Source of the DNA: Telmatospirillum sp. J64-1 | GTDB lineage: Bacteria > Pseudomonadota > Alphaproteobacteria > Rhodospirillales > Magnetospirillaceae | NCBI RefSeq assembly: GCF_006980715.1 | Contig: NZ_SBHN01000015.1 | Span: 1 to 64,000 of the forward strand | Length of the DNA stretch: 64,000 nt | Direction: 5' to 3' | In this document: positions 48,495 through 57,809 of the stretch, in pieces | Layout of the letters: the number at the start of each line of letters is the position of its first letter | Numbering within the stretch: the first letter of the stretch is position 1 | Made by a program: the position numbers and the translations under genes | The notes under the pieces: model-generated | Databases searched by the model: none | Told to the model about the DNA's origin: nothing | Seen by the model: the letters and a program-made list of their open reading frames with translations, nothing else

Positions 48495-48791
48495 TCAGGC
48501 GGCAGCCTTGCTTTCCATGGCGCGCTGGATGCGGCGCTTCAGGCGCAGGGCTTCAGCCGACAGCTTGCTGTCGTTGGTGCTCAGCAGGAAGGCATCAATG
48601 CCGCCATTGTGCTCGATGGTCTTGAGGCCACGGGTTGAAACCCGCAGGCGCACCATGCCACCCAGCGCATCGCTCAGAACCGACGTGTCCTGCAGGTTGG
48701 GCAGGAAGCGGCGACGGGTCTTGTTATTGGCGTGGCTGACATTGTTGCCGCTCATGACGCCCTTGCCGGTGATGCTGCAACGTCGTGCCAT
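48495..48791 (-). CDS. rpmB: 50S ribosomal protein L28
   Basis: 98-residue ribosomal protein with [34 protein letters not shown] at the N-terminus and [18 protein letters not shown] in the middle. The start at 48791 gives the standard N-terminus. The length is usual for alphaproteobacterial L28. Single gene ending at the terminator at 48439-48470. Confidence 0.97.
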   Translation of the reverse strand: MARRCSITGKGVMSGNNVSHANNKTRRRFLPNLQDTSVLSDALGGMVRLRVSTRGLKTIEHNGGIDAFLLSTNDSKLSAEALRLKRRIQRAMESKAAA

Positions 48792-48878
48792 GGCCTTAGA
48801 TCCTCTTCGTCTATCAGGCAAAAACTCAGGAAGCCGCGTTTCTACGCAGAGTCGGGCCGCGAGTCAATGGGAAAGGAG

Positions 48879-49448
48879 TCACCCGAACAGCTTGTCGATA
48901 TCGTCCTGGCTGAACATGGCATCGACCTGTTCCTGCGTGACAGCCTGGCCGGCGCGCTGCGGCCCGTTGAGCAGGGCCTTGTCGGGGTCGATCTCTTCCT
49001 TCTTGGGCTCTTCGGCGGCGAGGGCGTCGGGGCCCCACATGCGCACCAGGGCATTGATGCGCTCTTCGACATATTTCAGCGAATGCACCACCTTGGTGAT
49101 GCGCTGGCCGGTCAGGTCCTGGAAGGAGCAGGCTTCGAAGATGTCGTTGCCCTTGTCGGTGATGCGGTCGAGCAAGGCGAGCGCCTGCGGGTCGCTGACA
49201 TGCTGGCGCGTCGCGTTCACCAATTCATCGATTTCCTCCATGCGCTCCATGATGGTGTTGGTGGCGCCTTCGGTACTTTCGACGATGGCGTCCAACTGGT
49301 CGACCATCTTGGCGAAGTGATCGTCGTCTTCGCAGCCGGGGCGGCGAATGGAGGCCAATTCCCGGCGGAACTGGCGGATATGGTTGAACAATCCCACCAG
49401 TTCCTGGCGGAGGCGGAGGATGTCGTCTTGGTCGCTATTGCGGGTCAT
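48879..49448 (-). CDS. cheZ: CheY-P phosphatase CheZ
   Basis: Dephosphorylates CheY-P in chemotaxis. The 189 residues form a long helical hairpin; the signature active-site segment ACSFQDLTGQRITKVV is present near residue 102-117, including the Asp-Gln pair (D and Q of DLTGQ). The C-terminal amphipathic peptide QAVTQEQVDAMFSQDDIDKLFG is the CheY-docking helix. A GTG six bases upstream is an alternative start. No other che genes are adjacent. Confidence 0.92.
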   Translation of the reverse strand: MTRNSDQDDILRLRQELVGLFNHIRQFRRELASIRRPGCEDDDHFAKMVDQLDAIVESTEGATNTIMERMEEIDELVNATRQHVSDPQALALLDRITDKGNDIFEACSFQDLTGQRITKVVHSLKYVEERINALVRMWGPDALAAEEPKKEEIDPDKALLNGPQRAGQAVTQEQVDAMFSQDDIDKLFG

Positions 49449-49518
49449 CAGCACTTCGGCTCGGAACTAGAGGCTGCCAGCCTAGCGGCAAGAGGCGGCG
49501 AAGGAAAGGGTCTTGAAT

Positions 49519-50535
49519 TCAAGACCCGTTTCCGGCCCCGGGGGACCCCTCCTGGCCGCTTGCCAGGAAGGCGTTCAGCAGGGTCTGAGCCGCCACGGTG
49601 GGGGTGCAGCTGCCGGAGGCGACCTTGTCTTCCAGCGTGCGCAGGATGCCGGTCACGGCGGGATGGGATTGCAACCGGGCGAGCAGGGTCTCGTTGACCT
49701 CGTTCCACATCCAGGCGCGGGCCTGGGCGGCGCGGCGGGAGTCGATCTCGCCGCTTTCGCCCATCACCCGGCGGTATTCCTCGACCATCGTCCAGACCTC
49801 GCCCAACCCGTCGCGGCTGAGGGCCGAACAGCGCAGTACCGGCGGCGTCCAGGCGGCGCTGGCCGGGCGCAGCAGGTGCAGGGCGCTGGCATATTCCCGC
49901 TGGGCGCGCTGGGCGGCGGCGGCGAGGTCGCCATCGGCCTTGTTGACGACGATGGCGTCGGCCAGTTCGACGATGCCCTTCTTGATGCCCTGCAATTCGT
50001 CGCCGCCGCCGGGAACCAGCAGCAGCAGGAACATGTCCACCATGTCGGCCACGGCGGTTTCGGACTGGCCGACGCCCACCGTCTCGACGATGATGACGTC
50101 GAAGCCCGCCGCCTCGCAGGCCAGCAGCGCCTCGCGGCTGCGCCGGGCCACGCCGCCCAGGGTGCCGCCCGAGGGCGAGGGACGGATGAAGGCGTCCGGA
50201 TGGCGCGACAGATCCTCCATGCGCGTCTTGTCGCCGAGGATCGAGCCGCCCGAGCGCGGGCTGGAGGGATCGACGGCCAGCACGGCCACGCGGTGGCCCT
50301 GGCCGATCACATGCAGGCCGAAGGCCTCGATGAAGGTGGACTTGCCCACGCCCGGCACGCCGGAAATCCCCAGGCGCACGCCCTTTCCGGTATGGGGCAG
50401 CAGATGCTGCAGCATCGCCTCGGCCCGCTCGCGGTGATCGGGGCGGGTGGATTCGATCAGGGTGATGGCGCGGGCCAGGGCGCGGCGGTCGCCGGCCAGC
50501 ACCTTATCCGCAAGCTCGCTTGGGTCCAGAAGCAC
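49519..50535 (-). CDS. meaB: Methylmalonyl-CoA mutase-associated GTPase MeaB
   Basis: G3E-family GTPase that protects B12-dependent methylmalonyl-CoA mutase. The 338 residues have Walker A GISGVPGVGKSTFIEAFG, the switch DPSSPRSGGSILGDKTRM, base I DVIIVETVGVGQSE and the NKAD specificity motif. The GTG start at 50535 gives the usual N-terminus. Its presence fits an ethylmalonyl-CoA or propionate pathway, in line with the CoA ester lyase at 54647. Confidence 0.93.
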   Translation of the reverse strand: MLLDPSELADKVLAGDRRALARAITLIESTRPDHRERAEAMLQHLLPHTGKGVRLGISGVPGVGKSTFIEAFGLHVIGQGHRVAVLAVDPSSPRSGGSILGDKTRMEDLSRHPDAFIRPSPSGGTLGGVARRSREALLACEAAGFDVIIVETVGVGQSETAVADMVDMFLLLLVPGGGDELQGIKKGIVELADAIVVNKADGDLAAAAQRAQREYASALHLLRPASAAWTPPVLRCSALSRDGLGEVWTMVEEYRRVMGESGEIDSRRAAQARAWMWNEVNETLLARLQSHPAVTGILRTLEDKVASGSCTPTVAAQTLLNAFLASGQEGSPGAGNGS

Positions 50536-50562
50536 GGTCGTCGTCTCTCGCTATCGGCGTCT

Positions 50563-50868
50563 CTAGTCTTTCTGGCGGCCTTCGTTGAGCAGCCGCTTCA
50601 TAGCGGTGGCGACGAGGCGCTGGCGTTGTTCGTCGGACAGGTCGGCCAGGATCACTTTCTTGGCCCGCTGCACTTCCATGGCCTTGCGGATCAGTTCGGC
50701 ACGGTCGGGGGTGACCAGGTCCTTGGCCTTGTCCTGCATTTGGGCGATCCGGGCCTCGCGCTCCGTGCGCGGCTTGGCCTTCTTCGCTCTCGCTTCGGCG
50801 CGGGCCTTCTTTTCCAGGGCGGCCTTGGCCTTCTTCGTCAGGAACAGGTCTTTCAGGAAACCGAACAT
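50563..50868 (-). CDS. Conserved hypothetical basic protein
   Basis: 101 residues, very rich in Lys, Arg and Ala. The first half (KKAKAALEKKARAEARAKKAKPRTEREARIAQMQDKAKDLV) is likely a coiled coil, and the second half has VILADLSDEQRQRLVATAMKRLLNEG. Lies 27 bp upstream of meaB on the same strand. No family recognised with certainty. Confidence 0.65.
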   Translation of the reverse strand: MFGFLKDLFLTKKAKAALEKKARAEARAKKAKPRTEREARIAQMQDKAKDLVTPDRAELIRKAMEVQRAKKVILADLSDEQRQRLVATAMKRLLNEGRQKD

Positions 50869-50921
50869 GCCCTAGCCTTTGATGGAGAAGGTCGCATGTT
50901 ACACCACAGGGAGGGGCGGGG

Positions 50922-52769
50922 TCATCCCGCCTGTTCCCGTGCCAATTCCGCCTGGTGATGGGCGGCTTCCTGCTGGCGGTGCCACATCTCGGCATAGCGG
51001 CCGTTCGCGGCTAGAAGCTGTTCATGCCGCCCGCGCTCGACGATCTGGCCGGCCTCCAGCACCAGGATTTCGTCGGCATGGGTCACCGTGGACAGGCGGT
51101 GGGCGATGACCAGCGTGGTGCGGTTGGCCGAAACCTCGCGCAGCGAGACCTGGATTTCCTTTTCCGTGCGGGTATCCAGCGCGCTGGTGGCTTCGTCGAA
51201 GAGCAGGATGGCCGGACGCTTCAGGATGGTGCGGGCGATGGCGACACGCTGCTTCTCGCCGCCCGACAGCTTCAGCCCCCGCTCGCCGACCTTAGTTTCG
51301 TAGCCTTCGGGCAGGGTGGTGATGAAATCGTGGATGCGTGCCAGATGGGCGGCTTTTTCCACTTCTTCCCTGGTCGCGCCCGGACGGCCATAGGCGATGT
51401 TGTAGGCGATGGTGTCGTTGAACAGCACCGTGTCCTGGGGAACGATGCCGATGGCCGCCCGCAGCGAGGCCTGCCGGACCTCCCGGATGTCCTGGCCGTC
51501 GATCAGGATGCGTCCGCTATCGACGTCGTAGAAGCGGAACAGCAGGCGCGAAATGGTGGACTTGCCGGCCCCCGATGGTCCGACCAGCGCCACCGTCTTG
51601 CCCGCCGGCACCGAGAAGGAGATGCCTTTCAGGATTTCCCTGTCGGGATTGTAGCTGAAATGCACGTTCTCGAAGGTCAGGGCGGCGCCTTCCATCTTCA
51701 GGTCTGGAGCGCCGGGCTTGTCGCGGATCTCGGCATTCTCGCCCAACAGATGGAACATATGCTCCATGTCGGTCAGGGATTGCTTGATCTCGCGGTAGAC
51801 GAAGCCGAGGAAGTTCAGCGGCAGGTAAAGCTGGATCAGATAGGTATTCACCAGCACGAAATCGCCGATGGTCATGTGGCCCGCCACCACGCCCTCGGCG
51901 GCCATCAGCATCACCACGATCAGGCCGACCGAGATGATGGCGCCCTGGCCGATATTGAGCATCGACAGCGTGGTCTTGCTCTTGACCGCCGCGCCTTCAT
52001 AGCGTTGCAGCGATTTGTCGTAGCGCCGGGCCTCGTGCTCCTCGTTGCCGAAATACTTGACCGTCTCGTAGTTCAGCAGCGAGTCGATGGCCTTGGTGCT
52101 GGCCTCCTGGTCGGTCTCGTTCATGGTGCGGCGGTATTTCAGCCGCCATTCCGTGACCAGCAGGGTGAAGGCGATGTAGCCGCTAATGGTGACCAGCGTC
52201 ACCAGGGCGAAGCGGAAATCGAACAAATACCAGAGGATGCCGCAGACCATCAGGACTTCGAGCAGCGTCGGCAGGATGTTGAAGAGCATGAAGTTCAGAA
52301 GGAACTCGATGCCCTTGGTGCCGCGCTCGATGGCCCGCGAGATGCCGCCCGTCTGGCGGTCGAGGTGGAAGCGCAGGGCCAGGCCGTGCAGATGACGGAA
52401 GGTTTGCAGCGCCACCGTGCGGATGGCCCGTTGCGCCACCTTGACGAAGACCGCGTCCCGCAGCTCGCCGAAGGCCTGCGAGGCGACGCGGGCGATGCCG
52501 TAGCCCAGCAGCAGCGCCACCGGCACGGCGACCAGCGCCTGCCCCGGAGCGACGGTCAGGGCGTCCACGGCCAGCTTGAACAGCATGGGGACATAGACGT
52601 TGATCAGCTTGGCGGCGACCAGGAAGATCATCGCCACCACCACCCGCGCCCGCAGGCCGATCTCCCCCTTGGGCCAGAGATAGGGCAGCAGCGACTTGAT
52701 GGTGTGGAGGTCCTGGCGGGGGCCGATCTGGACCGCGCGGTCTTGGGAGGAAGGGGAACGGCGTCTCAT
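50922..52769 (-). CDS. Atm1-type ABC exporter (ATP-binding and permease)
   Basis: Half-transporter fused to its ATPase, like mitochondrial Atm1 and bacterial heavy-metal exporters, probably exporting glutathione-linked compounds. The 615-residue form starts with a membrane domain of six helices (AKLINVYVPMLFKLAVDAL, then TGGISRAIERGTKGIEFLLNFMLFNILPTLLEVLM typical of Atm1) followed by the nucleotide-binding domain: Walker A GPSGAGKSTISRLLFRFYD, signature LSGGEKQRVAIART, Walker B ILLFDEATSALD. A longer start at 52808 is possible; neither has a good ribosome site. Confidence 0.92.
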   Translation of the reverse strand: MRRRSPSSQDRAVQIGPRQDLHTIKSLLPYLWPKGEIGLRARVVVAMIFLVAAKLINVYVPMLFKLAVDALTVAPGQALVAVPVALLLGYGIARVASQAFGELRDAVFVKVAQRAIRTVALQTFRHLHGLALRFHLDRQTGGISRAIERGTKGIEFLLNFMLFNILPTLLEVLMVCGILWYLFDFRFALVTLVTISGYIAFTLLVTEWRLKYRRTMNETDQEASTKAIDSLLNYETVKYFGNEEHEARRYDKSLQRYEGAAVKSKTTLSMLNIGQGAIISVGLIVVMLMAAEGVVAGHMTIGDFVLVNTYLIQLYLPLNFLGFVYREIKQSLTDMEHMFHLLGENAEIRDKPGAPDLKMEGAALTFENVHFSYNPDREILKGISFSVPAGKTVALVGPSGAGKSTISRLLFRFYDVDSGRILIDGQDIREVRQASLRAAIGIVPQDTVLFNDTIAYNIAYGRPGATREEVEKAAHLARIHDFITTLPEGYETKVGERGLKLSGGEKQRVAIARTILKRPAILLFDEATSALDTRTEKEIQVSLREVSANRTTLVIAHRLSTVTHADEILVLEAGQIVERGRHEQLLAANGRYAEMWHRQQEAAHHQAELAREQAG

Positions 52770-52933
52770 GGAAAAGCGGAACCAATAGTGGTGGGGCCGC
52801 TTCAACATAGGGGCTGTGAAGCCGATTCCGAAGGGGGAAGGCGAGAGCGGGGAAGGTTAATGGCCTGCCGTGCCCTCCGGCACGGGCCTTCGTCCCTCCT
52901 CGGCGAGGGCTGCTTTCTGTCGGTGCGGGCGGT

Positions 52934-53479
52934 TCAATGCCCGGCGAAGATGCGGTCGCGCAGGCGGCTGTATTGGCCGAGCCCCGCCTTGCTCATCAGC
53001 GGGTCTTCCTCCCCTTCGACCAGACCCGCGATTTCCTCCCAGTCGCCGGGCAGGAGGGCGGCCTGGGCACGGGGCAGGGCGTCGGTGTTCTCGCATTCCA
53101 TGTGGCGCTGCTGGAAGTCGATATAGGCTTCGGCGGCGGCCTGCAGCGCCGGGCGACGGCCCGGCTGGACGCGGGCCTCGTCGATCAGCCGGGACAGGTC
53201 GTCGGTCATGCCCGCGACATGGCGATGCTCTTCCAGCAGGCGTTCGACCACCGCTGCCGCCCCGGCATCGCGCAGACGCAGGCGGCGGAACACCAGGTCT
53301 TCCTTGGGATGGTGGAAAAGGTCGGGATAATTGCGGATGTAATGGGCGATCTCGCCAAGCATCTCGAAATCGGCGTCGCCGTCGCGGGCGAGCCTGTCCA
53401 ATTGCCGACGCATCAGCCTAAGAACACGGCCCAGCGTACGGTGCTCTTCTTCGAGCATGTGCAGGATGGTCGAAGCCAT
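52934..53479 (-). CDS. Hemerythrin HHE domain protein
   Basis: 181-residue helical protein with four histidine-rich segments: LEEEHRTLGRV, HHPKEDLVFRRL, LLEEHRHVAGM and QQRHMECENTDALPRA. These match a di-iron HHE domain. It probably binds O2 or NO, or buffers iron; the substrate is unknown. It is divergent from the NUDIX gene over about 195 bp. The second hemerythrin protein in the window. Confidence 0.88.
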   Translation of the reverse strand: MASTILHMLEEEHRTLGRVLRLMRRQLDRLARDGDADFEMLGEIAHYIRNYPDLFHHPKEDLVFRRLRLRDAGAAAVVERLLEEHRHVAGMTDDLSRLIDEARVQPGRRPALQAAAEAYIDFQQRHMECENTDALPRAQAALLPGDWEEIAGLVEGEEDPLMSKAGLGQYSRLRDRIFAGH

Positions 53480-53674
53480 CTTTTGTTCCTCCCCGTCAAC
53501 GGCGCAAGTCGTCTCTTTATTTCGCGGGCAAAGGGTACATCTTTCGTGTCTACAACAACAAGATGAACAGAAGGGCTGCCTCGCCCGAGTCGGCCTTTTC
53601 CGTTACGCGATTCCCGCCTCTTGGTGCGGTATGGGGCAGAGCACCATATTGCAGGGCCAAGGAGGGACATCGTC

Positions 53675-54577
53675 ATGAGCTATCTCGATCATATTCATGC
53701 CTGTAACCGCTTTGACCTGGGCAATTACCGTCCCTTCGAGGTGGGTGGCCAGCGGGTCGGCTGGGTGGCGAAGGATTTCATGCTGCGCCTGGCGGCCTTC
53801 ACCGACATCTTCCGGGTCCGCGACGATGTGGTGAGCCTGAACGAGGAATTGCGCAGTCCCGAGGAACGGACGGAAGCGGTGCGCGGCGTGCTGCGCAAGC
53901 TGGTGCAGGAAGGTGTTCTGCCCAAGATGCGGGGCGAGGATTACGACGTGGCGCCCCGCTTCGGGGCCGAGGCGGTGATGCGCATCGACCGCACGGCGGT
54001 GCAGGAATTCGGCATCCGCGCCTATGGCCTGCATGTGAACGGCTTCGTGCGCTATGGCGAGGGAATGCATCTGTGGATCGGCAAGCGCGCCCTGGACAAG
54101 GCGGTGGCGCCGGGCAAGCTGGACAATCTGGTGGCGGGCGGCCAGCCCTCGGGCCTGTCCCTGGCCGAGAATCTTGTCAAGGAAGCCCAGGAGGAAGCCG
54201 ATATCCCGCGCGAGATGGCCTGCAAGGCCAAGCCGGTGGGCGTCATCTCCTATTGCATGGAGACGGAGCGCGGGCTGAAGCCCGATGTGATGTTCTGCTA
54301 CGACCTGGAAGTGCCGCGCGATTTCGAACCCATTCCGAGGGATGGCGAAATGACCGGATTCGAGCTGATGCCGGTCGAGAAGGTGGCCGAGATCGTGCGG
54401 ACCAGCGACGCGTTCAAGTTCAACGTCAATCTGGTGATCATCGATTTCCTGATCCGCCATGGCTATCTGACGCCCGAGAACGAGCCGGACTACCTGGACC
54501 TGGCGGAAGGCTTGCGCCAGCCCTTCCGGCCCGAGCTTTTCTCACCCTCGGTTGACAGCTCTGCTGCAATGCGGTAG
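53675..54577 (+). CDS. NUDIX hydrolase with N-terminal DUF4743 domain
   Basis: 300 residues. DUF4743 (about 1-125, starting MSYLDHIHACNRFDLGNYRPFEV) followed by a Nudix domain. The Nudix box appears as GGQPSGLSLAENLVKEAQEEADI, relaxed in that Lys replaces Arg and the first Glu is not obvious. This architecture occurs in yeast Tnr3-like thiamine diphosphate enzymes, so a role in damaged thiamine pyrophosphate cleanup is possible. The start at 53675 matches the family N-terminus and follows AAGGAGGG. Confidence 0.88.
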   Translation: MSYLDHIHACNRFDLGNYRPFEVGGQRVGWVAKDFMLRLAAFTDIFRVRDDVVSLNEELRSPEERTEAVRGVLRKLVQEGVLPKMRGEDYDVAPRFGAEAVMRIDRTAVQEFGIRAYGLHVNGFVRYGEGMHLWIGKRALDKAVAPGKLDNLVAGGQPSGLSLAENLVKEAQEEADIPREMACKAKPVGVISYCMETERGLKPDVMFCYDLEVPRDFEPIPRDGEMTGFELMPVEKVAEIVRTSDAFKFNVNLVIIDFLIRHGYLTPENEPDYLDLAEGLRQPFRPELFSPSVDSSAAMR

Positions 54578-54646
54578 ACATATAATTTCTCTGACTGGAT
54601 ATTTCGCGAACTTTATTTTCGTCCGTGAAGCGGAAGGCGCCCTTTC

Positions 54647-55696
54647 ATGACCATCAAGCCCCCGAAGAAGTTTTTCGAGCCCTTGGCCATCGGCGCGCCC
54701 TCTCCCTATCGGGAATTGCCGGTGGCGCTGGAGAGGATGATCCACTTCTTTCCGCCGCATGTGGAAAAGATGCGTGCCCGCGTGCCGGACATGGTGTCCC
54801 AGGTGGATGTGCTGCTGGGCAATCTGGAAGACGCCATCCCCGCCGATGCCAAGGAAGCCGCCCGCCGGGGCTTCATCGAGGTCGCCACTTCCGTCGATTT
54901 CGGCGCCACAGGCCTGTGGACCCGCGTCAATTGCCTGAACAGCCCGTGGTTCCTGGACGACGTGACCGAGATCGTCGCGGCGGCGGGCGACAAGCTGGAC
55001 GTGATCATGCTGCCCAAGGTCGAGGGGCCCTGGGACATCCACTTCCTCGACCAGCTTCTGGCCCAACTGGAGGCCCGGCACGGCGTCAAGAAGCCCATCC
55101 TGATCCACGCCATCCTGGAAACCGCTTTGGGCGTGGCGAATGTCGAGGCCATCGCGGCCGCCAGCCCGCGCATGCACGGCATGAGCCTGGGTCCGGCCGA
55201 CCTCGCCGCCTCGCGCGGGATGAAGACCACGCGGGTCGGCGGCGGCCATCCCTTCTACGGCGTGCTGGAAGATCCGCGCGGCGATGGCGGGGCGCGCGGC
55301 TTCCACCAGCAGGACCTGTGGCACTATACCGTCGCCAAGATGGTCGATGCCTGCCAGTCGCAGGGCATCAAGGCCTTCTACGGCCCCTTCGGCGATTTCA
55401 GCGACGATGCCGCCTGCGAGGCGCAGTTCCGCAACGCCTTTCTGCTGGGCTGCGTCGGCGCCTGGTCGCTGCATCCCAAGCAGATCGAGATTGCCAAGAG
55501 GGTCTTCAGTCCCGACGTGGAGGAAGTGCGCTTCGCCCGGAAGATCCTCGAAGCCATGCCCGACGGCACGGGGGCGGTGATGATCGACGGCAAGATGCAG
55601 GACGACGCCACCTGGAAGCAGGCCAAGGTCATCGTCGATCTCGCCCGGCAGGTTGCGGCCCGCGATCCGGCCCTGGCCGAAGCCTATGGACTGTGA
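54647..55696 (+). CDS. CoA ester lyase, malyl-CoA lyase type
   Basis: HpcH/HpaI aldolase-citrate lyase superfamily. The 349 residues contain [21 protein letters not shown] (acidic metal ligands), [65 protein letters not shown] and [16 protein letters not shown]. This fits L-malyl-CoA/beta-methylmalyl-CoA lyases of the ethylmalonyl-CoA pathway and related malyl-CoA thioesterases; I cannot separate the two. Single gene between the NUDIX gene and accA. Confidence 0.85.
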   Translation: MTIKPPKKFFEPLAIGAPSPYRELPVALERMIHFFPPHVEKMRARVPDMVSQVDVLLGNLEDAIPADAKEAARRGFIEVATSVDFGATGLWTRVNCLNSPWFLDDVTEIVAAAGDKLDVIMLPKVEGPWDIHFLDQLLAQLEARHGVKKPILIHAILETALGVANVEAIAAASPRMHGMSLGPADLAASRGMKTTRVGGGHPFYGVLEDPRGDGGARGFHQQDLWHYTVAKMVDACQSQGIKAFYGPFGDFSDDAACEAQFRNAFLLGCVGAWSLHPKQIEIAKRVFSPDVEEVRFARKILEAMPDGTGAVMIDGKMQDDATWKQAKVIVDLARQVAARDPALAEAYGL

Positions 55697-55732
55697 CAAG
55701 AGAATTCTGACGCTGCATTTTTGGTCGCAACA

Positions 55733-55773
55733 TTTGCTCTCGGGGCGGCGCGTGCTATAAACCGCGCCGCCCC
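55733..55773 (+). promoter_or_regulatory. accA promoter with inverted repeat around the -10
   Basis: TTTGCT (55733-55738), 17 bp, then TATAAA (55756-55761). A perfect 11-bp inverted repeat, GGGGCGGCGCG (55742-55752) and its complement (55763-55773), brackets the -10. A competing short stem CCCCG (55770-55774) with CGGGG (55784-55788) follows. It could be an operator, or a terminator for the upstream CoA ester lyase gene. Confidence 0.5.
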
Positions 55774-55814
55774 GTTCCTTTTTCGGGGACGAAGAGTTAC
55801 GCCAGGAGACGGTC

Positions 55815-56768
55815 ATGAACTTCCTCGACTTCGAAAAGCCGATTGCCGAACTGGAAGGCAAAATCGAGGAATTGCGCCATTTGAGCGACAGCGATGAGAT
55901 GAATATCGCTGAGGAGGTCGCGCGCCTTCAGGCCAAGGTGGAGAAGCAGCTGCGCGCCACTTATGCCAAGCTGACACCTTGGCAGAAGACCCAGGTCGCG
56001 CGCCATCCCGACCGTCCGCATTTCTCGAATTACGTCTCTGCCCTGGTGCAGGATTTCACGCCGCTGGCCGGCGACCGCACCTTTGCCGAAGACCGCGCCA
56101 TCATCGGCGGCCTGGGCCGTTTCCGTGGCCATTCGGTGATGGTCATCGGCCATGAAAAGGGCCACGATACCGAAAGCCGCGTGCGCCACAATTTCGGCAT
56201 GGCCAAGCCCGAAGGCTACCGCAAGGCCAAGCGCCTGCTGGAAATGGCCGACCGCTTCGGTATTCCGGTCATCACCCTGGTCGATACCGCGGGTGCCTAT
56301 CCGGGCGTCGAGGCCGAGGCGCGCGGCCAGGCCGAAGCCATCGCCCGTTCCATCGAAGCCTGCCTGAACATCCGCGTGCCGCTGATTTCGGCCATCATCG
56401 GCGAAGGCGGCTCGGGCGGCGCCATCGCGCTGGCGGCGGGTAATACCGTGCTGATGCTGGAACATTCCGTCTATTCGGTGATCTCGCCGGAAGGCTGCGC
56501 CTCGATCCTGTGGCGCAGCGGCGAGGCCGCCAAGGATGCCGCCGAGGCCCTGCGCCTGACCGCCCAGGACCTGCACAAGCTGGGCGTCATCGACGATGTG
56601 ATTCCCGAACCCCTGGGCGGCGCCCACCGCAATGCGCAGCAGGCCATCACCGCCCTGGGCGATGCCGTCGAGGCGGCGCTGAAGGATTTGTCCGGTCTGG
56701 AGGGCGGCGTCCTGCGTGCCCGCCGCCGCGAGAAGTTCCTGGAAATGGGCAAGCGCGGCCTGGCCTGA
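55815..56768 (+). CDS. accA: Acetyl-CoA carboxylase carboxyltransferase alpha subunit
   Basis: Half of the carboxyltransferase making malonyl-CoA for fatty acids. The 317 residues show the N-terminal helical region [20 protein letters not shown], then [81 protein letters not shown] and [23 protein letters not shown] precedes the ATG. accD is not nearby, as is usual. Confidence 0.97.
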   Translation: MNFLDFEKPIAELEGKIEELRHLSDSDEMNIAEEVARLQAKVEKQLRATYAKLTPWQKTQVARHPDRPHFSNYVSALVQDFTPLAGDRTFAEDRAIIGGLGRFRGHSVMVIGHEKGHDTESRVRHNFGMAKPEGYRKAKRLLEMADRFGIPVITLVDTAGAYPGVEAEARGQAEAIARSIEACLNIRVPLISAIIGEGGSGGAIALAAGNTVLMLEHSVYSVISPEGCASILWRSGEAAKDAAEALRLTAQDLHKLGVIDDVIPEPLGGAHRNAQQAITALGDAVEAALKDLSGLEGGVLRARRREKFLEMGKRGLA

Positions 56769-56812
56769 GGCCAAAAGGGGCCGTCCCGGCCCGCTGAAAA
56801 CGATCCCGTCTC

Positions 56813-56873
56813 GTTATCTCGGCCCCTCGCGGAAGCGGGGGGCGCATCGCTTCCCGCTTCCGCGGGAATGACG
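56813..56873. repeat. Shortened family A palindromic element
   Basis: CGTTATCTCGGCCCCTCGCGGAAGCGGGG at one end and CCCGCTTCCGCGGGAATGACG at the other, with little interior. Probably a deletion derivative of the longer copies at 25669 and 48284. Confidence 0.6.
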
Positions 56874-56938
56874 GGGCAGAAAAAGGCTTCGTCAGCACTC
56901 AGGAGGCAGCCGGACAGGGCCTCCTTTTCTTTCCTACG

Positions 56939-57517
56939 TCACCGGCAGGGCAGGCTGCTGCACAGTTTGGCCGCCCGCAGATAGGCGATCCCGGCATCCA
57001 TGGCGGCCTGGGGGATGGGCGCGTCTTCGCCTAGATAGGATGGGGTCTGCCAAGCGCGTTGCAGGGCATAGAGATTGCTCTGTCCCTTGATGACCAGGAA
57101 CATGGACAACTCGCCCCGGCCGGTCAGCGTGTTCAGCGGGCATTGCACGATCTGGAAGGCGGCTTCCTGCTGCGCCATCAGGCCTTTCTGGATGTCCCCG
57201 AAGCGCGGTTCCTCGCAATACTTCTCCAACTGGCCCGGGACGCTGGCGAGGAAGAGGTCGGGCGGCATGGTGCTGAGGCCGTGCATGACCTGGACCACGA
57301 CCATATCGCTCCAATCGTCCAGATTCTGCCCCTCGGGCACGAACTGGCGGATCTCGGCGGTGCCCTGGCGGGTGTCGTAGGCCTTTTCCCAGCCGGGTGG
57401 CGGCTCGAGATACAATTGTTCCTGCGCCTGGGCGGTGGCCGGCAGGGCGAAGGCGGCCATGCATAGGGCGGCGGCGGTCCAGGCGACGGCAGCGTCTTTA
57501 CAGGTAAGGCTCATCAT
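56939..57517 (-). CDS. Secreted hypothetical protein
   Basis: 192 residues with a clear signal peptide ending near ALPATAQAQ (cleavage about residue 31). The mature part is unrecognised: EQLYLEPPPGWEKAYDT, then DDWSDMVVVQVMHGLSTMPPDLFLAS and four cysteines (EKYCEEP, VQCPL, AKLCSSLPCR) that could form two disulfides. Single gene; the 292 bp upstream are shared with the divergent XRE regulator. Confidence 0.65.
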   Translation of the reverse strand: MMSLTCKDAAVAWTAAALCMAAFALPATAQAQEQLYLEPPPGWEKAYDTRQGTAEIRQFVPEGQNLDDWSDMVVVQVMHGLSTMPPDLFLASVPGQLEKYCEEPRFGDIQKGLMAQQEAAFQIVQCPLNTLTGRGELSMFLVIKGQSNLYALQRAWQTPSYLGEDAPIPQAAMDAGIAYLRAAKLCSSLPCR

Positions 57518-57809
57518 GTCCCGATGGGTTCGGACGGTTTCATCCTTGGAATGTCACAGGCAAAGCCGACTTTTTTAGGGCCGAGTTTCGATCTCATTAG
57601 AGGCGGAGACTGGTCCGGAAGGGATATTTGCTCTAGGGTGGTGGATCTTTCGGACTCCTCAATGCGCGATATTCTTCGCCCCTTCTTGGGGAAGGGATAT
57701 ATCAGAAAGATTGTGCTGATTTGGAGGAATCCTCGCAACGCGCATAAGATTCGTCTTCAAATCTTGTGGCACGGGTGTTATGTCTGCCACCAATCGGAGG
57801 TGGTAATAA
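57518..57809. other. Intergenic region upstream of the XRE regulator
   Basis: About 290 bp without a convincing gene. It holds several short inverted repeats (for example CCCCTTcttggGGAAGGG near 57679-57696 and AAGAT...ATCTT near 57747-57766) and ends with the strong CGGAGGTGG ribosome site of the gene at 57810. Promoter not identified. Confidence 0.35.

Noticed and set aside
54552-54586. TTGACA and TATAAT upstream of the CoA ester lyase gene
   Set aside because: Both hexamers are perfect, but the spacer is 23 bp, too long for sigma70. A TAGACA at 17 bp is weak. Not listed as a promoter.
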